A stretch of DNA of 64,000 nt from Deinococcus sp. JMULE3 (GTDB lineage: Bacteria > Deinococcota > Deinococci > Deinococcales > Deinococcaceae): contig NZ_SGWE01000004.1 of the NCBI RefSeq assembly GCF_013337115.1, forward strand, positions 620,001 through 684,000, read 5' to 3'. Below the pieces are notes generated by a model that saw only the letters and a program-made list of their open reading frames with translations, ran no database searches and had not been told where the DNA came from. The stretch's first letter is position 1, and every line of letters begins with the position of its first letter. Positions 1 to 8,707 of the stretch are shown piece by piece. Position numbers and translations under genes: made by a program.

Positions 1-320
1 GCCCACTGTCCGGCGGGCAGCGTGTCGCCCTGCGCGAGGCGGAGGGCCGCGCCGGACACGGGCAGGCTGAGGAGGGTGGCCGTGAGGGGAAGGAGCGGGG
101 CGGGAAATGGGCTGGGCACGCCGCGCGCCCGCCAGACGGCGGCGGCGGTCCACAGAAGTGGGGCGAGGGGCAGGGCGGCGCAGGCGAGACGCAGGGGGCG
201 GTCGTCGGGGATGACTGTCAGGAACAGGACGTTGAAGGCGACCGCGCAGGTCAGGATCATCAGGAACAGCGCGCCTGTGCTCACGCTGGGGGCCGGGCCC
301 GTGGCTTCAGGGTGCGACAT
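1..320 (-). CDS. Membrane protein, C-terminus cut off by window edge
   Basis: An open frame begins with ATG at 320 and is still open at base 1, giving about 106 residues. It contains hydrophobic stretches near residues 16-36, 44-64 and 76-92, so it is probably a small integral membrane protein. I do not recognise the family. It starts 5 nt after the stop of the ABC ATPase gene, so it is almost certainly the last visible gene of the exporter operon and may be an accessory membrane component. No separate promoter is visible. Confidence 0.6.
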   Translation of the reverse strand, partial: MSHPEATGPAPSVSTGALFLMILTCAVAFNVLFLTVIPDDRPLRLACAALPLAPLLWTAAAVWRARGVPSPFPAPLLPLTATLLSLPVSGAALRLAQGDTLPAGQW

Positions 321-325
321 GACCT

Positions 326-1282
326 CTACCCTACCCCGGCGCGGAGCAGGTCGCCCTCGTAGATGCGGCGGATGGTGGCCTCGATGTCCGGTTCGCGTAC
401 GGTCAGGTCCCGGACGGGCGCGTGCGCGGTGACGCGGGCGATGGGGTCCGCTGCGGCTCCCGTGAAGGCGTACGTGGCGCGGCCCGGTTCGTGGGTCAGG
501 AGGGTCAGGCCGGGCACCCCGGCGTCGGGGACGGGTCCGCTGAACTCGACGTGCAGTTCGCGCTGCGAGCCGTACGCGGCCTGAAGTCGGGCGAGGTCGC
601 CGTCGAAGAGCAGCTGCCCGTGGTCAATGATCAGCACGCGCCGTGCGAGGCGTTCCACGTCCCCGAGGTCGTGCGTGGTGAGGAGCACCGTGACCTCCCG
701 TTCGCGGTTGACGTGCGCGATGAAGTCCCGGATGCGTTCCTTGGCCACGACGTCCAGGCCGACGGTGGGTTCGTCCAGGAACAGCAGTTCGGGGTCGTGC
801 AGCAGCGCGGCGGCGAGGTCGGCGCGCATCCGCTGGCCCAGCGACAGCGCGCGGGCGGGGGTATGCAGGAACGGCCCGAGGTCCAGCAGGTCCGTGAAGG
901 TGCTCAGGTTCGCCTGCCACGTCGCGTGCGGGATGCGGTAGACGTGCCGCAGGAGGCGCAGGCTCTCGGTGACCGGGAGGTCCCACCACAGGGTGGTGCG
1001 CTGCCCGAACACCGCGCCGAGCCGCGCGACGTGACGGCGGCGGTCCTGCCAGGGCGTCAGGCCGCCCACCGTGACGGTGCCGCTGTCGGGCACGAGCAGG
1101 CCGGTGAGGATCTTGACGGTGGTGCTCTTCCCCGCCCCGTTCGGCCCGAGGTACCCGACGATCTCGCCGCGTGGAATGTGGAAGGACACGTCCCGGACGG
1201 CCTCGTGGGTGCGCCGCCCCGCGCTCAGGAAGCGGCCGGTGCGGGTGGTGAAGGTCTTGCGCAGGTGCTCTACGTGAATCAT
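326..1282 (-). CDS. ABC-2 type exporter, ATP-binding subunit
   Basis: ATPase of an ABC-2 exporter, 318 residues. Walker A GPNGAGKST is at residues 46-54, the Q-loop region VFGQR near 97, the signature region LSLGQRMR near 150, and Walker B LLFLDEPT near 170 with the D-loop after it. The C-terminal 90 residues form the accessory domain common to this family. The ATG at 1282 is chosen because GGGAGG lies 7 nt upstream; the longer frame would start inside a repeat element. Two permease genes lie upstream on the same strand, the nearer one separated by a MITE. The exported substrate cannot be told from sequence. Confidence 0.9.
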   Translation of the reverse strand: MIHVEHLRKTFTTRTGRFLSAGRRTHEAVRDVSFHIPRGEIVGYLGPNGAGKSTTVKILTGLLVPDSGTVTVGGLTPWQDRRRHVARLGAVFGQRTTLWWDLPVTESLRLLRHVYRIPHATWQANLSTFTDLLDLGPFLHTPARALSLGQRMRADLAAALLHDPELLFLDEPTVGLDVVAKERIRDFIAHVNREREVTVLLTTHDLGDVERLARRVLIIDHGQLLFDGDLARLQAAYGSQRELHVEFSGPVPDAGVPGLTLLTHEPGRATYAFTGAAADPIARVTAHAPVRDLTVREPDIEATIRRIYEGDLLRAGVG

Positions 1283-1319
1283 GGGGTGCCTCCCTTCGGG
1301 GCTGTGGCGAGCGGTGTCA

Positions 1320-1453
1320 TACGGACTCCGATTGAATGGTTTGTACAAACCGTTCAATCCGAGCGGATGCGAGAAGGAGCAAAGCGGGTTCCGGACGTGG
1401 AGTTGACGGATCGGCGGTGTTCCGATCTGTCAACGAAACAAACGGAATCCGTA
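1320..1453 (+). mobile_element. MITE copy 1 (134 bp), TSD TCA
   Basis: Non-coding element with ends TACGGACTCCG and CGGAATCCGTA, flanked by TCA at 1317-1319 and 1454-1456. The right TCA is the stop codon (TGA, minus strand) of the permease gene. Inside are a near-perfect hairpin around the central TTTGTACAAA and a second stem pairing GTTGACGGATCGG with CCGATCTGTCAAC. The element sits between permease and ATPase genes of one operon. Other copies are at 24720, 28432, 46234, 48851 and 50620. Confidence 0.85.
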
Positions 1454-2272
1454 TCATGTTCCGGTGCCCTGGTAGTGCCGCACGCCGACACGCCAGAACG
1501 CGAACGCGGCGGCCAGCACGAGTGGTCCGGCCAGCGGTCCGATCAGCGCGGCCCAACCGGGCAGGCCGTCGGGCAGGGGGCGGCCCAGGAGGTGCAGGGC
1601 GGGCAGGTAGGACAGGAACGCGGCGGGGATCAGGTACGTGAAGGTGCGCCGCAGCCACGCGCTGTAGATGTCCATGGGGTAGCTGATGAGGGTGCGGCCG
1701 CCGTAGGTGAGGACGTTCATGGCCTCGACGCTGTCCACCGTCCAGAACGTCAGGGTGCCGCCGATGACGAACAGCCCGCCGAAGAAGCAGATCATGCCCA
1801 GCACGGCAGCGGTCAGGAGGGCGGCCGTTTCGAGCCCAGCGGCGAGGGGCGCGTGCGTGAGGCCGTACGCGGCGATGGCAGCGGCGAGCAGCACGCGTGG
1901 CAGGCGGCGCAACGCGAAGTCGGACGCGAACACCTGCAACGTCAGCGGGGCGGGGCGCAGCAGGAACGTGCTGAACGAACCGCTGCGGACGTGCGCGGAG
2001 AGGTTGGGCGCGTCGAAGCCGCCGAACAGGATGTCCATCAGGACGAACGCGAGTTCCGCGAGGCCGTACAGCAGGCAGATCTCGCCCAGCGTCCAGCCGC
2101 CCAGCCCGCCGAAGCGTGGGAGGACCAGCGCGAGGGCGGCGAACTCGGCGGCGGTGATCAGGAGGCTGCCGAGCGCGTCGAGGATGAAGGAGGTGCGGTG
2201 CGCGCCCTGCGAACGGATCTGCGCGCCCAGCAGCCGGACGTACAGGGTCAGGTGATGCCGCAGGTCAGCCAC
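1454..2272 (-). CDS. ABC-2 exporter permease (ABC2_membrane_6 type), second subunit
   Basis: Integral membrane protein of 272 residues with about six hydrophobic helices. The SGSFSTFLLRPAPL stretch in the first half matches the ABC2_membrane_6 (DUF990) permease family. The GTG start at 2272 overlaps the end of the upstream permease gene by 8 nt, so the two subunits are translationally coupled and probably form a heterodimer served by the downstream ATPase. Its TGA stop (TCA on the plus strand) coincides with the duplicated target of MITE copy 1, which separates it from the ATPase gene. Confidence 0.85.
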   Translation of the reverse strand: MADLRHHLTLYVRLLGAQIRSQGAHRTSFILDALGSLLITAAEFAALALVLPRFGGLGGWTLGEICLLYGLAELAFVLMDILFGGFDAPNLSAHVRSGSFSTFLLRPAPLTLQVFASDFALRRLPRVLLAAAIAAYGLTHAPLAAGLETAALLTAAVLGMICFFGGLFVIGGTLTFWTVDSVEAMNVLTYGGRTLISYPMDIYSAWLRRTFTYLIPAAFLSYLPALHLLGRPLPDGLPGWAALIGPLAGPLVLAAAFAFWRVGVRHYQGTGT

Positions 2273-3110
2273 CGGCGACCTCCAGCCGCCGCAGGCCCGC
2301 GCGGAGCGTGACCCGGCAGGCGAGCAGCAGCGCCACGGTCCAGGCCAGTTGCGTGCCCAGGGCCGCCCAGGCGGCCGGGCCGGTGGTGACGCCCACCCAG
2401 AGTTCCACGGTGGTGTTCAGCATGGCGGGAAAGGGCGTCCAGGCCAGCACGGCACGAACACCGTCGGGGAAGAAGGCCAGGGGCATCAGGAAGCCGCAGC
2501 CCAGGCCCAGCACCGCCCACGCGAAGCGTCCGAAGCCCACGGCGTCCGGGGACCAGAACGCCGCGCAGTTCACGAGGAAGCGGAACAGGAACCCGCACGC
2601 CCAGGCCAGCAGGACGCTCAGGGTGACCTGCGCCCACGCCAGCGGGCCGGGCGGCCAGTTCAGGCCCCAGACCATCTGGAAGATCAGCAGCATGGGCAGG
2701 CCGCGCAGCACCAGCTGCCCCAGCGCCCGGCCGGCGTCCTGCGCGGCCCAGAAGCCCAGCAGGCTGGCGGGGCGCAGCAGGTCCGCTGTCACCTCGCCCC
2801 GGTGGACGACGCGCATGAAGTCGAACCAGCCGAACAGGCTGAACGCCATGATGAACGCCTGGGTCAGCCCGGTGTACGTGATGGCGTCCTGCGGGGTGTA
2901 CCCGGCGACCTGCGGGCGGGTGCCGAACAGGGCCAGCAGCACCGCGACGCGCAGCAGGCCGAAGAACGAGTTGGTGATCAGGCCCCACAGGGCCGCCTGC
3001 GGGTACGCGAACTGCCGCTGGAAACCCAGCCGGGCGACGGCCAGGGGCAGCGCCAGCCGGGACAGGCGTGAGACGTGGCCCCCCGTGGGGGGGGCGGGCA
3101 TGGTGGTCAT
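2265..3110 (-). CDS. ABC-2 exporter permease (ABC2_membrane_6 type), first subunit
   Basis: Integral membrane protein of 281 residues, about six helices, with the family feature VHRGEVTADLLRPASLLGF. It is paralogous to the next gene, and the pair plus ATPase form one exporter. ATG 3110 is chosen because GGGAGGAAATC precedes it at good spacing. It is the first gene of the minus-strand operon, and its promoter must lie in the 185-bp gap shared with the divergent DUF937 gene. Specificity is unknown. Confidence 0.85.
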   Translation of the reverse strand: MTTMPAPPTGGHVSRLSRLALPLAVARLGFQRQFAYPQAALWGLITNSFFGLLRVAVLLALFGTRPQVAGYTPQDAITYTGLTQAFIMAFSLFGWFDFMRVVHRGEVTADLLRPASLLGFWAAQDAGRALGQLVLRGLPMLLIFQMVWGLNWPPGPLAWAQVTLSVLLAWACGFLFRFLVNCAAFWSPDAVGFGRFAWAVLGLGCGFLMPLAFFPDGVRAVLAWTPFPAMLNTTVELWVGVTTGPAAWAALGTQLAWTVALLLACRVTLRAGLRRLEVAGG

Positions 3111-3295
3111 GATTTCCTCCCTGCTCCAGTTGCCGAACCGGAAGCGTTCAGAGTAGTGGTCGAGGCGGTAGCAGCGGAATACGCCGGGTGGCGGAGGGGG
3201 AAGCGGAGGTGTGCGTCAGGGTTTCCTGAACGCCGGGCGGATGGACGCCCGGCCCACGCGGCTTACGCTGGGCGCATTCCAAGGAGGAACACACC

Positions 3296-4078
3296 ATGAT
3301 GGACATCTTCGGCATGCTGGGTGGGATGGGACAGGCGCAGGAACGCATCGGGCAGCAGGCGGGCACCAGCCCGGACCAGACGCAGGCGGCCCTGCAGGCG
3401 GCGCTGCCGCTGCTGCTGGGCGCCCTGACCCGCAACGCCGCGCAGCCCGGCGGTCTGGACGCCCTGAGCGGCGCCCTGAGTCGTCACGACGGCAGCGCGC
3501 TGGACGCCTTCGCGCAGGGGCAGACGCCAGACACGCGCGACGGGCAGAAGATCCTCGGGCACGTCTTCGGCGGGCAGCAGACGCAGGCGGCGCAGGCGGT
3601 CAGCAAACGCGCCGGGATCGACCCGCAGCTGGCCATGCAGATCCTGAGCATGCTGGCCCCGCTGGTGCTGGCGTACCTGGGCCGTCAGCGGCAGGGCGGC
3701 GCGGCCGCGAACCCCACGAACAGCGGCGGCGGCGGCGCGGGCGGCAGTCCGGACCTGGGCAGCATCCTGGGCGGACTGGTGGGCGGCGGCGGCCTGGGTG
3801 GCCTGCTCGGCGGGCTGCTGGGCGGCGGTCAATCGCAGGCGCAGGTGCCCCAGCAGTCGCCCCGGATGGACAGTGGGCTGGGTGGCGGCCTCGGCGGCGG
3901 CCTCGGTGGGAGTGTCCTGCCGGGTTACCCGGACGCGGGCCGCAGCGCCCCTCCTCAGCCGCAGATGGGGCAGTCGCAGGGCGGTGACCTGTTCGGCACG
4001 CTGAACCGCGCGCTGGACGGCGACCGCGACGGCAGCGCCCTGGACGACCTGATCGGCATGTTCGGCGGACGCCGCTGA
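3296..4078 (+). CDS. DUF937 (YidB-like) family protein
   Basis: 260 residues. The first 135 residues form the helical DUF937 domain, with the pattern GTSPDQTQAALQAALPLLLGAL near residues 23-44 and a second similar helical half after residue 90. A Gly/Ser-rich low-complexity linker spans about 137-190, followed by a short Pro/Gly/Gln-rich tail and a final amphipathic segment. No signal peptide is seen. AAGGAGG 7 nt before ATG 3296 fixes the start, and TACGCT about 21 nt upstream of it may be the -10 of a leadered mRNA. Function is not established for the family. A strong terminator follows. Confidence 0.8.
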   Translation: MMDIFGMLGGMGQAQERIGQQAGTSPDQTQAALQAALPLLLGALTRNAAQPGGLDALSGALSRHDGSALDAFAQGQTPDTRDGQKILGHVFGGQQTQAAQAVSKRAGIDPQLAMQILSMLAPLVLAYLGRQRQGGAAANPTNSGGGGAGGSPDLGSILGGLVGGGGLGGLLGGLLGGGQSQAQVPQQSPRMDSGLGGGLGGGLGGSVLPGYPDAGRSAPPQPQMGQSQGGDLFGTLNRALDGDRDGSALDDLIGMFGGRR

Positions 4079-4095
4079 CGGAAACAAGAACAGCG

Positions 4096-4125
4096 GAGGC
4101 CCGGTCGCACGCAGCGCCGGGCCTC
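4096..4125 (+). terminator. Rho-independent-type hairpin after DUF937 gene
   Basis: GAGGCCCGG pairs perfectly with CCGGGCCTC across a 12-nt loop. No long T tract follows (CTCTCC). It lies between convergent genes and could serve both. Confidence 0.65.
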
Positions 4126-4141
4126 TCTCCTGTGTCCTGAT

Positions 4142-4810
4142 TCAGTTCAGCTGTTCGGGCACGCGGCGGGGCGTGAGCCCTTCGGTGAAGGTGGCGAGCA
4201 GCGCGCCGATGGCGGCGCCCAGCAGCGGGCCGACCCAGTACACCCACTGGTCGGTCCAGTTCCCGCCGATCAGGGCGGGGCCGAAGGCGCGGGCGGGGTT
4301 CATGGCGGCGCCGGTCAGGGGGCCGGTGGCGAGGATGTCCGCGACGATGGTCAGGCCGACGATCAGGCCGCCCAGGACGTGCCGCTGGTGGATGGCGACC
4401 TTCACGATCACCAGGACCAGGAAGGCGGTGGCGATCACCTCGGCCAGGAGGCCGCCGCCCAGCGTGACGCCGCTGAGGGCGGGCGTGCCGTAACCGATGG
4501 CCTGCATGCGGGCGGGTCCGGCAACAGCAAGCGCGGCCAGGGCGCCCAGCGCCGCGCCGGTCAGTTGCGCGGGAATGAAGCTGAGGGTGGTGCGCCAGTC
4601 CTGGTGGCCGCTGAGGCTCAGGGCGACGCTGACGGCGGGGTTGAACTGCCCGCCGCTGACGGTGCCGAGCGCCATGGCCATCACGGCGATGATCAGGCCG
4701 TGCGCGAAGGCGACGCCCAGCAGGGTGGCTTCATTGTTGATGGCGAGCAGGCCGGTGAAGACGAGCGCGAAGGTGCCGATGAGTTCGGCGGTGAGTTTCT
4801 GGGGTGACAT
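4142..4810 (-). CDS. Aquaporin / MIP-family channel
   Basis: 222-residue major intrinsic protein channel for water or small neutral solutes in the cytoplasmic membrane. Both half-helix motifs are present: FNPAVS (NPA at 57-59) and MNPARA near residue 175, with six predicted membrane helices and the usual two-fold internal repeat. ATG 4810 is chosen over an in-frame GTG at 4819 because a TACAGT box ends 7 nt upstream, the leaderless pattern seen throughout this window. The lack of the loop extensions typical of glycerol facilitators favours an aquaporin, but selectivity was not modelled. Confidence 0.9.
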   Translation of the reverse strand: MSPQKLTAELIGTFALVFTGLLAINNEATLLGVAFAHGLIIAVMAMALGTVSGGQFNPAVSVALSLSGHQDWRTTLSFIPAQLTGAALGALAALAVAGPARMQAIGYGTPALSGVTLGGGLLAEVIATAFLVLVIVKVAIHQRHVLGGLIVGLTIVADILATGPLTGAAMNPARAFGPALIGGNWTDQWVYWVGPLLGAAIGALLATFTEGLTPRRVPEQLN

Positions 4811-4817
4811 CCGCGTC

Positions 4818-4823
4818 ACTGTA
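4818..4823 (-). promoter_or_regulatory. TANNNT box (TACAGT) of aquaporin gene
   Basis: TACAGT on the minus strand, 7 nt before ATG 4810, with no Shine-Dalgarno in between. Consistent with a leaderless transcript. Confidence 0.55.
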
Positions 4824-4884
4824 GCGGGCGCGCGGATGTCTGGACAATCACCCCCGCAGTGGTGTGGGGCCCTGGGTGCGGCGG

Positions 4885-5838
4885 TCAGGCGGTGCGCTGG
4901 CGCGAGCGGGGCAGGTAGCCGGGGGGCGTGTCGCCCTCGCCCGCGAAGAGGCTGGTGGTCAGGTAGCGGGCGCCGGTGTCGCAGGCGATGGTGGCGACAC
5001 GCTTGCCTGGGCCCAGGCGGCGGGCGACCGCAAGCGCGGCCCAGGCCATGGCGCCGCTGCTCATGCCGACGAACACGCCTTCCTCCTGCGCCAGGCGGCG
5101 GGCCAGGGGGTAGGCGTCTTCCTCCCAGACGTCGATGACGTCGTCGATGACGCTGCGGTCGAGGTTGTCCGGGATGAAGCCGGGGCCCATGCCCTGGAAG
5201 CCGTGGGTGCCCATCTCGCCGCCGGTGAGGACGTTGCTGCGGGCGGGTTCACAGGCGATGATCTGCACGGCGGGGTTCATGCGTTTCAGGTACCGGCCGA
5301 CGCCGCTGATGGTGCCGCCGGTGCCGCTGCCGTACACGAAGGCGTCGATGCGGCCGTCCATCTGCTCCCACAGTTCGGGGCCGGTGGTGCGTTCGTGAAC
5401 GGCGGGGTTGGCGGGGTTCCCGAACTGGTTCATCATGACGGCGCCGCGTTCCTGCACGAGCTTCTCGGCTTCCTCGATGGCGGCGAGCATGCGGCGGGCA
5501 GGGTCGGTGAGGATCAGTTCGGCGCCGTAGGCGGCCAGGGTGCGTTTGCGTTCCTCGCTCATGCTGGCGGGCATGCACAGGATCAGCTTGTAGCCCTTGG
5601 CGGCGGCGACCTGCGCCAGGCCGATGCCGGTGTTGCCACTGGTGGGTTCCACGATGGTCCCGCCGGGTTGCAGGAGGCCGCGCCGTTCGGCGTCCTCGAT
5701 CAGGCCGAGGGCGGTGCGGTCCTTGATGCTGCCGCCGGGGTTCTGTCCTTCGAGTTTCACGAACACGTCGGCCATGCCGGGCTCGACGACGCGCGTCAGT
5801 TGCAGGAGGGGGGTGTGCCCGATGAGGGACTCGATCAT
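4885..5838 (-). CDS. cysK: Cysteine synthase A (O-acetylserine sulfhydrylase)
   Basis: PLP enzyme making L-cysteine from O-acetylserine and sulfide, 317 residues, normal length. PLP lysine is K39 in GGSIKDRT, the substrate loop is TSGNTG near 68, and the phosphate-binding GTGGTISG lies near 172. The frame stays open far upstream, but the protein homology begins at MIESLIGHTPLL; ATG 5838 with TATCCT (5846-5851) 7 nt upstream fits a leaderless start. Cystathionine beta-synthase is excluded by length. The gene appears monocistronic. Confidence 0.95.
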   Translation of the reverse strand: MIESLIGHTPLLQLTRVVEPGMADVFVKLEGQNPGGSIKDRTALGLIEDAERRGLLQPGGTIVEPTSGNTGIGLAQVAAAKGYKLILCMPASMSEERKRTLAAYGAELILTDPARRMLAAIEEAEKLVQERGAVMMNQFGNPANPAVHERTTGPELWEQMDGRIDAFVYGSGTGGTISGVGRYLKRMNPAVQIIACEPARSNVLTGGEMGTHGFQGMGPGFIPDNLDRSVIDDVIDVWEEDAYPLARRLAQEEGVFVGMSSGAMAWAALAVARRLGPGKRVATIACDTGARYLTTSLFAGEGDTPPGYLPRSRQRTA

Positions 5839-5845
5839 GGCGTTC

Positions 5846-5851
5846 AGGATA
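5846..5851 (-). promoter_or_regulatory. TANNNT box (TATCCT) of cysK
   Basis: TATCCT on the minus strand, 7 nt before ATG 5838, supporting the short cysK start rather than the longer open frame. Confidence 0.55.
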
Positions 5852-6028
5852 GGCGCTGCCGGGCCGGGTGCGGGTGGGCTGCCTGACTGTGACGCGTGCA
5901 GGAGGGGGGTGGCGGGGCGGGTGACCCTCCGACACTGCTTTGCATACGACTCGTTTTTTATCCTTTTTTGTATCAGATGATTACTCAACCCGCCGGTGCT
6001 GGTCTTGCTGCGAGGTAGCCTGCGGGGC

Positions 6029-6112
6029 ATGACGACCTCTTCCCTGCCGTTCCTCCGTGCGCCGGGCGCGCCGCCCACCCCTCTGCACGTCCCCTGTCCG
6101 AGCTGCCCCTGA
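6029..6112 (+). other. Short frame upstream of P-loop gene: leader ORF or displaced N-terminus
   Basis: ATG 6029 has a TAGCCT box at 6016-6021, 7 nt upstream, so it looks like a genuine leaderless start. The frame ends at TGA 6110 after 27 codons, two bases before the GTG 6115 of the P-loop gene. Adding one base in the C-rich stretch near 6075-6081 would join it in frame to the P-loop protein (261 residues in total). So this is either a true coupled leader peptide or the N-terminus displaced by a one-base deletion. Confidence 0.5.
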
Positions 6113-6114
6113 CG

Positions 6115-6809
6115 GTGCTGGTGGGCGTGACGGGTGTGGGCAAGAGCACGGCGCTGGCCGCCCTGACCGGCGCGGACGCCGGCGTGCGGGTGCTGCCGGA
6201 CCGGCGCGAGGTGACGGACGCCGTGATGATCCTGCCCCTGGCGGGCGCGCCCGTGCGGGACCGTGAGGAACGCTTCCGCCTGACCGCCGCGTACCGCGAG
6301 GCGCATCCGGGCGGGATGGCGCAGGCGCTGGGGTCGCTGATCGCGGACACCGCCCACTGGGGCGAGGCCCCGGTGTTCGACGGACTGCGCGGCCTGGACG
6401 AGGTGAGGTACGCGGCTCAGGCGTTCCCCGCGTGGCGCTTCGTGGCGCTGGGCGCGCCGGACCTCGTGCGGGTGCGGCGGCTGCTGGGCCGCGCCGACAC
6501 CTTCGATCAGGTGCAGGGCGGCTCCGGCGGGGCGCTGCGGGAGGAACTGGCGGCGCTGAAGGGCGTGGAGGCAGTGTTCACCCCGGCGGAACTGGATGAC
6601 CTGGCCGCGCTGCCCGCTCAGGGGTTCGCTCCGGCGGACGTGCTGGCGAAGGTGAAGATCGTGGTGTCGGAACGCCGCAATTACGACCCGGCGGCCGCCG
6701 AGGCGTTCCTGCGGACCCTGCCGTCCGCGCGGGCGCTGGTGCTGGACACCGTGGCGCTCGACCCGGCGGGCGTGGCGGCGGCGGTGCGCGCCTGGGCCGG
6801 AGGTGAGGC

Positions 6810-6813
<4 letters not shown>
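6115..6813 (+). CDS. P-loop NTPase, unknown role
   Basis: 232 residues from GTG 6115, with Walker [10 protein letters not shown] at residues 4-12, immediately after the start. A nucleotide-binding strand normally needs more residues before it, and upstream codons in this frame read [11 protein letters not shown], which looks like real protein. The true start is therefore probably ATG 6029 with one base missing from the sequence given here. The rest has no signature I recognise beyond the P-loop. The last codon overlaps the GTG of the epimerase gene by 4 nt, so the two are coupled and probably functionally linked. Confidence 0.7.
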
Positions 6814-7898
<1,085 letters not shown>

Positions 7899-8001
7899 TG
7901 AAGGACCTGTCCAGGCAGTTCAGCACGGAGAAATGCCCATTTGCTCACACAACTTCCCGGCGGGTCATATGCCTGTCAGAGTTGTCGTTCAATAATGAGG
8001 T

Positions 8002-8268
8002 ATGTCTCAAGAGATGCTTAACGCGCTGCTGCTGCCGCTGCTCTTCAGCATGGCGGGCGGCACCTTCGTCTTCCTGCGCCGTCCCGACGCGCGCCAGCAG
8101 GGCCTGCTCGTCATGATCCTCTTCCAGCTCGTCGGTGCCGCCGGGTACGTCACGCAGCCCACCCTGGAGGTCTTCGGTCTGCTGTGCATCCACGCGCTGT
8201 TCGTGCTGGTCCTCATGACCCGCCACCTCCAGACGCCGCCCGTCGCCCCGCAGCCCAGCGGCGAGTAA
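8002..8268 (+). CDS. Small membrane protein, unknown
   Basis: 88 residues with two or three hydrophobic helices (about 5-24, 35-53, 58-74) and a short polar tail. Not recognised. ATG 8002 is preceded by TGAGG at very short spacing. A GC-rich hairpin follows and clpS lies downstream with its own promoter, so the gene appears to be monocistronic. Confidence 0.55.
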   Translation: MSQEMLNALLLPLLFSMAGGTFVFLRRPDARQQGLLVMILFQLVGAAGYVTQPTLEVFGLLCIHALFVLVLMTRHLQTPPVAPQPSGE

Positions 8269-8282
8269 CCCGGACCCCAGCG

Positions 8283-8314
8283 CGGGCGACCTTCCTTCGC
8301 GGGTGGGTCGCCCG
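8283..8314 (+). terminator. Hairpin after small membrane protein gene
   Basis: CGGGCGACC pairs with GGTCGCCCG across a 14-nt loop; no clear T tract. Confidence 0.45.
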
Positions 8315-8376
8315 TTGCCCTGCGGGGTGGGCGCCGCACCGTGAGGGCCGCCGCAGCCCCGGCGGGCGCGGGCGGG

Positions 8377-8382
8377 TACACT
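8377..8382 (+). promoter_or_regulatory. TANNNT box (TACACT) of clpS
   Basis: TACACT ends 7 nt before ATG 8390, with no ribosome binding site between; leaderless pattern. Confidence 0.6.
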
Positions 8383-8389
8383 CGGGCGC

Positions 8390-8707
8390 ATGACGCGCCG
8401 CGACCTCGACTCGCGCACCCAGACGCTGGAACGCACGCATACGCAGCGGCCCCGCCTGTTCCGGGTGCTCCTGCTGAACGACGACTACACCCCCATGGAA
8501 TTCGTGGTGATGGTGCTGCAACGCTACTTCCGCAAGGCCGAGCAGGAGGCGGAACTGATCATGCTGGCCGTGCATCACAAGGGGCAGGGCGTGGCTGGCG
8601 TGTACACCCGTGACGTCGCCGAGACGAAAGTCGCGCAGGTCATGAACCACGCCCGGCGTGACGGGCACCCCCTGCGGGTCGTGGCGGAACCGGAGCCGGA
8701 CGCATGA
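8390..8707 (+). CDS. clpS: ClpS, N-end-rule adaptor for ClpA
   Basis: 105-residue adaptor that binds N-degron substrates and delivers them to ClpAP. The conserved core [12 protein letters not shown] (about 28-39) carries the DD pair and hydrophobic pocket residues, followed by the [14 protein letters not shown] segment containing the conserved histidines. Length is typical. The stop overlaps the clpA start (ATGA at 8704), so adaptor and unfoldase are made from one transcript driven by the TACACT box. Confidence 0.95.
   Translation: MTRRDLDSRTQTLERTHTQRPRLFRVLLLNDDYTPMEFVVMVLQRYFRKAEQEAELIMLAVHHKGQGVAGVYTRDVAETKVAQVMNHARRDGHPLRVVAEPEPDA

Noticed and set aside
422..2311. A 629-codon open frame on the plus strand opposite the exporter operon
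   Set aside because: Shadow of real minus-strand genes in high-G+C DNA; composition is Gly/Glu/Val/Arg-rich with no domain, and the minus-strand genes have clear motifs and ribosome binding sites.
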